Source of the DNA: an uncultured Clostridium sp.
GTDB taxonomy: Bacteria; Bacillota; Clostridia; TANB77; CAG-508
Direction of reading: 5' to 3'
Assembly: GCA_900554815.1 (NCBI GenBank)
Contig: USIO01000010.1
Location: forward strand, 1-51,947
Length of the DNA stretch: 51,947 bases
In this document: positions 45,619 through 51,947 of the stretch, in pieces
Layout: each line of letters begins with the position of its first letter
How positions within the stretch are numbered: the first letter of the stretch is position 1
The notes under the pieces: model-generated
Databases searched by the model: none
Seen by the model: the letters and a program-made list of their open reading frames with translations, nothing else
What the model was told of the DNA's origin: nothing
Program-made: the position numbers and the translations under genes

Positions 45619-46398
45619 TTAAACTTTTCTTTCTATTTCTAATATAATTTTATCCTTTTTTGTTTGTCCTTTTTGATTAATAATATAAAATCTACCTTTT
45701 CCCCTTATACTAATACAATCCCCCACTTTTAGATTCTTAGAATTGTTCTGGCAAACTTCAAAATTAATAAAAACTCTTCCCTGTGAAATAGTTTCTACAG
45801 CTTTAGTTCTGCTTAAATGAATACATTGTGCAATTACAGAGTCTAAACGAAAACTTGGAACAATAATTTGAAACTTCTCTGTTTTTTCTTCTGTTGATAA
45901 TGTTTCATTTATCTCACATTGTCTTATATTTGCATTTTGAAATCTTGTTAATTCTTTTAATTTAAGCAATAAAAATTCTACAACATCTGGTAAAGCAAAA
46001 ATATTTGCTCCATTTTCATTAACTAAAATGTCTCCAATTTTTTCCCTTTTTATTCCTAATTTCATAATTCCACCTAAATATTGGCTATGTGTATAATGCT
46101 CATTTTTAGGCAATTGTATTTTAATTACTCTAATGGAATCTTTCATTACCTGTTTTATTATATTTTCAGTTATTTTATCTGGATATAAAAATAATATTTT
46201 TCTTTCTGCTTTTTCATATCCGCCGTAAAAGAAGTAATTATCAATTTTTTCTTGTGCCAAAAATTTATTAATTATTACTTCTTCATGTAAGTTTAAAAAG
46301 TTAGTATTCGTAATAATGTTTCTTGTTTTGCAAAATTTAATTTTATCTTCTAATTTTGCAATTAATAGATCATCTTCCATTTTGTTTATTTCTTGCAT
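45619..46398 (-). CDS. ylmH: YlmH-like S4-domain RNA-binding protein
   Basis: About 259 residues from ATG (MQEINKMEDD, AAAGGA upstream); a start 26 codons earlier is possible. YFFYGGYEKAERKILFLYP in the middle and a C-terminal S4 domain (RLDSVIAQCIHLSRTKAVETI ... VFINFEVCQNNS) are typical. YlmH binds ribosome-associated RNA, with a role in rescue or division in Firmicutes. Full length. Confidence 0.88.
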   Translation of the reverse strand: MQEINKMEDDLLIAKLEDKIKFCKTRNIITNTNFLNLHEEVIINKFLAQEKIDNYFFYGGYEKAERKILFLYPDKITENIIKQVMKDSIRVIKIQLPKNEHYTHSQYLGGIMKLGIKREKIGDILVNENGANIFALPDVVEFLLLKLKELTRFQNANIRQCEINETLSTEEKTEKFQIIVPSFRLDSVIAQCIHLSRTKAVETISQGRVFINFEVCQNNSKNLKVGDCISIRGKGRFYIINQKGQTKKDKIILEIERKV

Positions 46399-46560
46399 TT
46401 TATTATCCTTTCTTGCATTTTTTATTGTATTACTAAAATTAAGAATAAAAATTACTTCGTAATCTATAATAATCAAAACTTATTAAAAATTAAATTTTTT
46501 TAATAAGAAAATGTATTCAATTTTAGAAATTAAATACATTTTTATATATTTTAGTATTCT

Positions 46561-47187
46561 TTATTTTATTGTTCCAAACTCATTTAAAGGCCAAAATCTT
46601 AATAATACTTTCCCTTCTATTTTTGATATTGGAATGCATCCAAAACTTCTACTATCCAAGCTAGCAGATCTATTGTCTCCCATTACAAAAATGCAATTCT
46701 GTGGTACTACTAAGTCTATATAGGCTCCACCTTCTGTTGTATAAACATCATCATGTAAATAATTTTCTTCTAAAAGTTTTCCATCAATAAATACTTTTCC
46801 ATCTTTTATTTGAACATGTTCCCCAGGTAATCCAATTACCCTTTTAATATAGCTTGTTTTATTAATTTCTAATACATAATAGACAAAATCACTAACCCAT
46901 CCTTCTGAAGTTCTATCATAAGAGGCAATAGGGTTTTCAATACTTTCTGCTTCACCACTTGGTGCTTCAAAAGTAATAATTTCGCCTCGTTTTGGAGTAT
47001 CTTTGAATGTTCTATATAATCGGTTAAGCAACAGCCTTTCTCCGGGTTTTAATGTTGGATACATAGATGTATGTTGTACTAATGTAGGAGTTCCAACATA
47101 ATATTTTATTCCTAACCCCAATAAAATTGCAATAACAATACATATAGTCCATTCTATGATTTCCTTTACTGTATTATTTATTATCAA
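46561..47187 (-). CDS. lepB: Signal peptidase I
   Basis: A 208-residue membrane protease removing signal peptides. One N-terminal membrane helix (WTICIVIAILLGLGI), catalytic Ser in QHTSMYPTL (about residue 40), catalytic Lys in YIKRVIGLPG (about 114) and the box MGDNRSASLDSR. The approximately 270 bases upstream, up to the tRNA terminator, hold only AT-rich DNA. Confidence 0.93.
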   Translation of the reverse strand: MIINNTVKEIIEWTICIVIAILLGLGIKYYVGTPTLVQHTSMYPTLKPGERLLLNRLYRTFKDTPKRGEIITFEAPSGEAESIENPIASYDRTSEGWVSDFVYYVLEINKTSYIKRVIGLPGEHVQIKDGKVFIDGKLLEENYLHDDVYTTEGGAYIDLVVPQNCIFVMGDNRSASLDSRSFGCIPISKIEGKVLLRFWPLNEFGTIK

Positions 47188-47432
47188 AATTAATTCCTTC
47201 TTTCCTAATGTATATAAAATATTATATCAACATATTTTTTTTATTTCAATACAATGATTTATTTAATTATAAATTTTATATTCTTTATATTTTATTTTCA
47301 AAACTATCACTTTTAAATAAATTATGTGAACATAATTTAAAATCTAAAATGTTTTGTCAAGAAGATTTGACACACTAAACTATTTAAAATGGCGAATTTA
47401 TATAAAATATTTAATCATTTTCCAAAAATAAT

Positions 47433-47464
47433 AAACCCGCTGTATCGTATGAACTAGCGGGTTT
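47433..47464 (-). terminator. Terminator after tRNA-Lys
   Basis: AAACCCGCT pairs perfectly with AGCGGGTTT, loop of 14, just downstream of the tRNA in its direction. Confidence 0.7.
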
Positions 47465-47468
47465 TGCT

Positions 47469-47544
47469 TGGTGCGCCATCGCGGGATCGAACCGCGGACC
47501 TTCTGATTAAGAGTCAGCTGCTCTACCAGCTGAGCTAATAGCGC
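47469..47544 (-). tRNA. tRNA-Lys (CTT anticodon), CCA encoded
   Basis: A 76-base cloverleaf: acceptor GCGCTAT/ATGGCGC (one G:T pair), D arm GCTC-AGCTGGTAGA-GAGC, anticodon loop CTCTTAA, T arm CGCGG-TTCGATC-CCGCG, and encoded CCA. Anticodon CTT reads AAG. The only complete tRNA in the window; not related to CGG. Confidence 0.93.
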
Positions 47545-47620
47545 ATATCAAATTCTTGTATATTATACTTTAGTTTAATTCTTAAGTCAATATTATTTTA
47601 TAAAATAACTATCATATATA

Positions 47621-47678
47621 AAAGACACCTCTCTAAATCAGAAATTAATTTGAAAAAATATCTTTAGAAAGTGTCTTT
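47621..47678 (-). terminator. Terminator after the VanW gene
   Basis: AAAGACAC pairs with GTGTCTTT; inner arms TCTCTAAA and TTTAGAAA extend the stem. It follows the VanW stop. Confidence 0.65.
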
Positions 47679-47685
47679 AAATATA

Positions 47686-49539
47686 TTATTGTGTTTCTGT
47701 TGGAGATGTTGATTTTACTGTTGTTGCTCCTTTAGTTCCTCTCCTTATAATTTTATTCATAGGGCTATAAGTGTCTGTAGAAATAAGTGTTTTAGAAACT
47801 ATTGCTCCATTTAATCTGCACACTTTATAAGCTTTTGTTTTGCGTCCTGATGCCCCATATTGCTGTACTATTTCTTCTCCTGCATTTAATTTTGAATCTT
47901 CAATATATTTTACGCTATATGGTATATAGCTCAAAGTTTCAGTCTCTATTTCTATATCATATTCTACTTCTTCTTTTACTCCAAAAATTTTCATTTCAAC
48001 AATACCATTTTTAACTGTACTTGTAATTTTAATTGGATATTTTCTTGTATTAACAAATTTAAAATCAATTGCACCATAAACTACTGTTGCATCTTTTCCT
48101 GCATCCACATATGAAGTTACAAATTGGTGGTTACTTCTTTGTGTTACTTCTAAATTTGCCTTTACTACAACATTATATAAAGTTGAAGATATTTGGCAAA
48201 TTCCTCCTCCCAATCCATCTACTACTTCTCCTCCAGAATACATTGCAGCTTCTTTATATCCTGCTGCAATAGTACGTTCTCCAACAACTTTATTGTAAGA
48301 AAATTCCTCTCCAGGTAAAAGAACATAACCATTTATTTTGTTAGAAGCTAATTCCAAATTTGTTGTTCTGTTTCTAAGTGTAACGTCATATTTTGTAGAA
48401 AACCTAGAAATTAGGTCTGGGAAGGCTTCTGTGCCTATGTCATGAGTTGTTTTTTCAGGGGAAGTATATTTTAATGGTATTTCGTATTCTTGTTTTTCTT
48501 CTTCCAATAGTTTTTTAGCCTCTTCCATAGTTATCGCAAAGTCTACGCCGTCTTCGTGTGGATAGATTGTAAAAGGTTCTGTTGTATAGTAAGCATCTTT
48601 TGGTTCTTTATATATCTCTTTATAAATCTTTTCAATACTAATTTCTTCTGGTTCTTTTTCTTCAACAGGTATCTCTATTACATTTTTATTTGTTCCTTCT
48701 ATAATTTGACTAATAATTTTTTTCTTTAATTCTTCTATCTTTATTACTTTTCCTACTGTTCCTTTTGTAATAATAAGTTTATCTCCTTCAATGTAATAAC
48801 TTGTTTCCTTCATTGCCCCTGGTATTTTTTTGGAAATATCTTCACACATTTGTGTTAAGCTTTTATCATTATATGAAAAATCTATATCAATGTTTTTACC
48901 AAATAACATAGCAAATAATATATCATAATTATTTTTTATAATATTTCCTTCTCTTCCAATTGAATAAGCTATTTCTATAGCTTTGTCTATATTATAACTA
49001 GCTTCTATTTGCTCTGGACTAATAGATGTTTCATAATCTTCATATTGCAAAATAATTTGCATGCTTAATTGTTGTTTAATAAGCTCTTCCATTTCTAATT
49101 TTGCATCTTCTTTTGAAAATCCTACAAGTTCTACTCCTTTAATAGTAATTCCATCTATTACTTTATTGTTAGTTAAATTCACTAAAGCAAATATTGTTGA
49201 AACTAATGAAATAATTAATACAATAGCAACAATTATTAAAACTGCAATTACAGTTTTTACTTGCTTTTTTGTCTTCTTATTTTCAACAGGCTTATATTCT
49301 GTATTTTCATTTTCCTTTTTATTAGCTATATCTTGTTTTTTTTCATCTATATTTTCTTCTGGTTTTGTTTGTGTTACTTCGTTTGTATTTTCTGCAGCTT
49401 TTTCTAATTCTTTTATATCTTCTGCTTGTTGTTCTTGTTGTTTATCTGTTAACTCTATATCTTCTTCCATATTTTTTTCTTCATTTGTAATATTTGAATT
49501 ATTTATAATTTCTTTTTCTTTATTCTCATCTAAACTCAT
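47686..49539 (-). CDS. VanW-family membrane protein with PG-binding-like domains
   Basis: A 617-residue protein. An acidic, Glu/Asn/Lys-rich cytoplasmic N-terminus (residues 1-95), one membrane helix (KTVIAVLIIVAIVLIISLVS), two putative peptidoglycan-binding repeats of the YoaR type (residues 135-330), and a VanW domain with VLLPGEEFSYNKVVGERT and GGGICQISSTLYN (about residues 410-460). VanW proteins are linked to the cell wall; function unknown. Thr/Ser-rich end. Confidence 0.88.
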   Translation of the reverse strand: MSLDENKEKEIINNSNITNEEKNMEEDIELTDKQQEQQAEDIKELEKAAENTNEVTQTKPEENIDEKKQDIANKKENENTEYKPVENKKTKKQVKTVIAVLIIVAIVLIISLVSTIFALVNLTNNKVIDGITIKGVELVGFSKEDAKLEMEELIKQQLSMQIILQYEDYETSISPEQIEASYNIDKAIEIAYSIGREGNIIKNNYDILFAMLFGKNIDIDFSYNDKSLTQMCEDISKKIPGAMKETSYYIEGDKLIITKGTVGKVIKIEELKKKIISQIIEGTNKNVIEIPVEEKEPEEISIEKIYKEIYKEPKDAYYTTEPFTIYPHEDGVDFAITMEEAKKLLEEEKQEYEIPLKYTSPEKTTHDIGTEAFPDLISRFSTKYDVTLRNRTTNLELASNKINGYVLLPGEEFSYNKVVGERTIAAGYKEAAMYSGGEVVDGLGGGICQISSTLYNVVVKANLEVTQRSNHQFVTSYVDAGKDATVVYGAIDFKFVNTRKYPIKITSTVKNGIVEMKIFGVKEEVEYDIEIETETLSYIPYSVKYIEDSKLNAGEEIVQQYGASGRKTKAYKVCRLNGAIVSKTLISTDTYSPMNKIIRRGTKGATTVKSTSPTETQ

Positions 49540-49696
49540 TTTTATTCCCCTTACAAAATTTTTCCTTTAGAAAAAATATTATTTAATGACATATTATCAT
49601 AAAAAATACTTTTTTACAACAAATTTTAAAATATTTAAATTTAAAGAAAAATATTTTATTATTTCTATTTTACGTATTGTCTTATATATATATATA

Positions 49697-49894
49697 TTAC
49701 TTGTCAAAAAAAATTTCTGCAACAGAACTTTCTAATCCCATAGCAATTAATTCCATTACCTGCATAGAAGGATTTGACCTTGTACCTTTTTCTAAATGAC
49801 ACAAATATCCTACTGATATTCCCGTAATTTTTGATAATCTCTCTAGTGTAATATTCTTACTGTTTCTAATATTTCTCATATTATTTTTGTGCAT
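49697..49894 (-). CDS. Small XRE regulator
   Basis: Sixty-five residues: RNIRNSKNITLERLSKITGI then VGYLCHLEKGTRSNPSMQVM, a complete HTH. Divergent from the S24-like regulator, sharing the dyad between them. Ribosome site GAGGTGC. Confidence 0.85.
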   Translation of the reverse strand: MHKNNMRNIRNSKNITLERLSKITGISVGYLCHLEKGTRSNPSMQVMELIAMGLESSVAEIFFDK

Positions 49895-49930
49895 AAAAGC
49901 ACCTCCTTAATTGTCCTTGTGGCAATAGTT

Positions 49931-49970
49931 TATCATAAAACAAATTGACAAGTCAATACTTGTTATGATA
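49931..49970. promoter_or_regulatory. 40-base dyad operator between the two XRE genes
   Basis: Two halves match at 15 of 20 positions (TATCATAA ... TTGAC, then GTCAA ... TTATGATA). A third half-site TATCATAA lies at 49987-49994. Placed between two divergent HTH genes, it is a likely binding site for one or both. Confidence 0.6.
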
Positions 49971-50072
49971 TTTTAATTAAGAAAAATATCATAAATTATT
50001 TTTTATTTACTACTAGACAAATTACATAAAATTGTATATAATGTAGAAAAATATTGCAAAGGAGATTTTTTT

Positions 50073-50639
50073 ATGATAGGTGAGATGATTGCAAAAGTTA
50101 GAAAAGAAAAAGGAATGTCAAAAACACAACTTGCTAAATTAACAGATATTAATATTGGACATTTAACACATATTGAAAAAGGGGAAAGAAATCCAAGTCA
50201 TAAAGCTTTAAAAAATATTTGTAAAGCATTAGATATTCCTTATCAACAATTAATGTATACATATGACAAAACAATTAATGAAGAGCAGGAAAGCTATCAT
50301 GTCGTAGAACATATTTCTTACAATAAAGTACTTGCAGTTGATAGTATTAGCGGATTTATTGATTGTCCATCTAGTATTCCAAACTCTGCTATTGCAGTAA
50401 AATTAAATGATGAAGCCATGAAACCAACATTTAATAAAGATTCATACGTTTTTATAGAATTTAATTCTCCACTTGAAAATAAAAATATTGGTTTATTCTC
50501 TTATAATAACGCAGTTATTGTTAGAAGATTTATTACTAAGAAAGACAATATTATACTACGAGCTGATAATCCAGAGTTTGAAGATATTGTTATTTCAGAA
50601 AAAGATGTTTTTTATATTGTCGGAAAAGTTTGTATATAA
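50073..50639 (+). CDS. XRE regulator with S24-like domain (catalytic Ser replaced)
   Basis: A 188-residue protein. HTH at residues 5-60 (MSKTQLAKLTDINIGHLTHI), then a C-terminal S24/LexA-like fold with LNDEAMKPTFNKDSYVFIEF. In self-cleaving repressors this box reads GDSMxPT; here the Ser position is Ala (DEAMKPT), and the usual Lys in the second box is Arg (VIVRRFI). It therefore probably binds DNA and dimerises without self-cleavage. Ribosome site AAGGAG. Confidence 0.85.
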   Translation: MIGEMIAKVRKEKGMSKTQLAKLTDINIGHLTHIEKGERNPSHKALKNICKALDIPYQQLMYTYDKTINEEQESYHVVEHISYNKVLAVDSISGFIDCPSSIPNSAIAVKLNDEAMKPTFNKDSYVFIEFNSPLENKNIGLFSYNNAVIVRRFITKKDNIILRADNPEFEDIVISEKDVFYIVGKVCI

Positions 50640-50754
50640 TTTATTTTGTGACGAATTTTAATATAAATTAAAAAAATTTGCGAAAAATACTTGAACAAAT
50701 TTATTTTTAATACTATAATAATCATAGCAAAAGATAAATAAGGAGAGTTTTATA

Positions 50755-51219
50755 ATGGAATTATGTAAAAATATTTTCTTTAATACAGATAAATTGATTG
50801 AAAATCAAACTGTTAAAATTTCTTATACTGGTACCTTCTTTCAAGATGGTTCAAAAGAAGTTTATATTCATTATGGTTTTGGATTGTTATGGGAAAACAT
50901 AGGAGAAATTAAAATGGAAAAAACAGATTTAGGTTTTCAAGCAGAAATATATCTTATTTCTTCTGATTCGCTTAATTTCTGTTTTAAAAATGAGAATGAT
51001 TGTTGGGATAATAATAATAACTGTAATTATTCTTTTCCAATTGAAAAATTTGAGGTAGATAATTCAGATAAAGATCTATCTTTAATAGTAGCCTCTTCTC
51101 GAAAATTAAGAAAATCCTATATTTGGAGTAAAAAAATAAGACTTGCAATATATAAGATGATTCATTATTTTCCAAAATTAATATCAGGAAATTATAAAAA
51201 AAGACAATCAGAAAACTAA
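50755..51219 (+). CDS. Carbohydrate-binding (CBM25/starch-type) protein
   Basis: A 154-residue protein. Residues 15-95 have the pattern KISYTGTFFQDGSKEVYIHY, then WENIGEIKM and LNFCFKNENDCWDNNNNCNY, as in CBM25-type glucan-binding domains. The C-terminal 40 residues are basic. No signal peptide. Probably binds storage glucan inside the cell. Ribosome site AAGGAGAG. Confidence 0.75.
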   Translation: MELCKNIFFNTDKLIENQTVKISYTGTFFQDGSKEVYIHYGFGLLWENIGEIKMEKTDLGFQAEIYLISSDSLNFCFKNENDCWDNNNNCNYSFPIEKFEVDNSDKDLSLIVASSRKLRKSYIWSKKIRLAIYKMIHYFPKLISGNYKKRQSEN

Positions 51220-51224
51220 AAATG

Positions 51225-51336
51225 GACTGTAAAAAAGTACCACAGAAAAAAGAGATTTGAGTTAAATTTTTAGCTCAAATCTCATTTTTTAATTTAAATA
51301 TGCTTTATTAATAAAGATTTTAATTTTTTTACAGTC
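51225..51336. terminator. Nested inverted repeats, convergent terminator
   Basis: Inner stem GAGATTTGAG/CTCAAATCTC (51252-51261, 51274-51283) followed by T residues; outer perfect 12-bp repeat GACTGTAAAAAA (51225-51236) and its complement (51325-51336). Sits between convergent genes. Confidence 0.8.
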
Positions 51337-51342
51337 TCTTTT

Positions 51343-51947
51343 TTAAATATACCACCCGCCATTAATATTTATAACCTGTCCAGTTGTATAATTATCTTCA
51401 ATTAACCATTTAGCACATTTTGCAATATCTGTTGATACTCCTATTCTGTTTAGTGGAATTTCTTCTTTAATAGCTTCTATATCGTTTTCATTTAAATTTT
51501 TATTCATATCTGTATCAATTATTCCTGGAGCTATGCAATTAATTCTAATATTAGATGGGCCCATTTCTTTTGCTAACGCCTTAGAAAATCCAATTATAGC
51601 TGCTTTAGATGTAGAATAACCAACTTCGCAAGATCCTCCTGTTACTCCCCATATAGATGATATATTAATTATACACCCAGATTTTCTTTGTATCATATAA
51701 GGAATAACTGCTTTTGTACAATAATAAACCGAATTCAGGTTCACATCAATTATCTCATTCCATTCTTCATCATTTATATCAGTAAATAATCTTTCTTGCG
51801 ATATTCCAGCATTATTAATTAGTACATCAATTCTATGATATTTTTCAATAACATATGAAATCATTGCTAATACATCCGCTTTTTTTGAAACATCAGCTTT
51901 AATTATATCTATTTTAATATTCTCGTTTTCTAATTCTTTTTGAATTC
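51343..51947 (-). CDS. fabG: SDR oxidoreductase (FabG-like), 5' truncated by the window
   Basis: At least 201 residues, open at the right end of the window, so the NAD(P)-binding GxxxGxG is not seen. Visible motifs: DVLINNAGIS (NNAG), NISSIWG (catalytic Ser), GYSTSKAAIIGFSKALAKE (YxxxK) and INCIAPGIIDTDMN. The end INGGWYI is typical of FabG/3-oxoacyl reductases. The reading frame continues to the window edge (IQKELENENIKIDIIKADVS). No CGGN site seen. Confidence 0.9.
   Translation of the reverse strand, partial: IQKELENENIKIDIIKADVSKKADVLAMISYVIEKYHRIDVLINNAGISQERLFTDINDEEWNEIIDVNLNSVYYCTKAVIPYMIQRKSGCIINISSIWGVTGGSCEVGYSTSKAAIIGFSKALAKEMGPSNIRINCIAPGIIDTDMNKNLNENDIEAIKEEIPLNRIGVSTDIAKCAKWLIEDNYTTGQVININGGWYI

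Noticed and set aside
1..51947. CRISPR array
   Set aside because: I saw no regular 25-40 base repeats with spacers; the only repeat groups are att sites, the TGGGGGAA units and hairpins.
1..51947. TGA recoding
   Set aside because: TGA serves as the stop in well-defined overlaps (for example the gene at 14989-15252) and no conserved gene needs TGA as sense.

Overview
The window is low-GC DNA from a Gram-positive, Clostridia-like bacterium of the kind common in animal guts. Support for this: sortase and an LPxTG-like signal, VanW, YlmH, DUF378 and SpoVG proteins, strong GGAGG ribosome sites, and a dimodular NRPS ending in a reductase. TGA works as a normal stop. I cannot name the species.

The main observation is a recoding signal. 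Ten genes are each split by apparent +1 frameshifts, 26 sites in all. Every site is an in-frame CGG followed by any base, and at every site the protein continues correctly if CGGN is read as one glycine, that is, if the C is skipped before GGN. By hand scan I found no in-frame CGG read as an ordinary triplet in any gene. About forty CGG strings in the other two phases (for example AAC GGA or GCC GGA) cause no shift. All intervals between sites, starts and stops become exact multiples of three. Several affected positions are glycines conserved in their families: the kinase DxGxG box, the VirD4 GNCD motif, the ABC-F Walker region, and the peptidoglycan-binding and M23 folds. No common slippery codon precedes the sites, and VirB4 needs seven such events. 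An efficient quadruplet-type decoding of CGGN as Gly therefore fits better than leaky slippage or sequencing error.

Layout. (1) 1-15.7 kb: the right part of an integrative conjugative element, all on the minus strand. It carries a replisome organiser, small membrane proteins, a VirB2-like pilin, PrgI, VirB4, a VirB6-like protein, an M23 hydrolase, a sortase, a thioester/Cna-B adhesin, SpoVG, a RusA-like protein, a replication-relaxation-like protein and VirD4. It ends at a tRNA 3' fragment (15.69-15.72 kb). Eighteen of the 26 CGGN sites lie here. (2) 15.87-26.1 kb: a PGBD-LysM-M14 peptidase gene, interrupted by an 8,964-bp island. The island carries a large serine recombinase, an AAA+/unknown gene pair, an RloA/RloB-type pair, an HNH nuclease and an HTH replication-type protein. 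The two att sites rebuild a near-perfect palindromic attP around a GG core, and excision would restore the peptidase. (3) 26.1-31.1 kb: an amidohydrolase, a small regulator with two membrane proteins, and an HtrA protease. (4) 31.3-42.4 kb: a 2,456-residue NRPS (C-A-T-C-A-T-R), a 7TM histidine kinase, an HD-GYP response regulator and a DUF975 protein, all rightward. The kinase and the regulator each need one CGGN event. (5) 42.5-51.9 kb: chromosomal genes: ABC-F ATPase (one CGGN), DUF378, CorA, YlmH, signal peptidase I, tRNA-Lys(CTT), VanW protein, two XRE regulators around a dyad operator, a carbohydrate-binding protein and a partial SDR.

The ICE and the chromosome share the recoding, so the ICE appears adapted to hosts that decode CGGN this way. 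The tRNA or factor responsible is not in the window.
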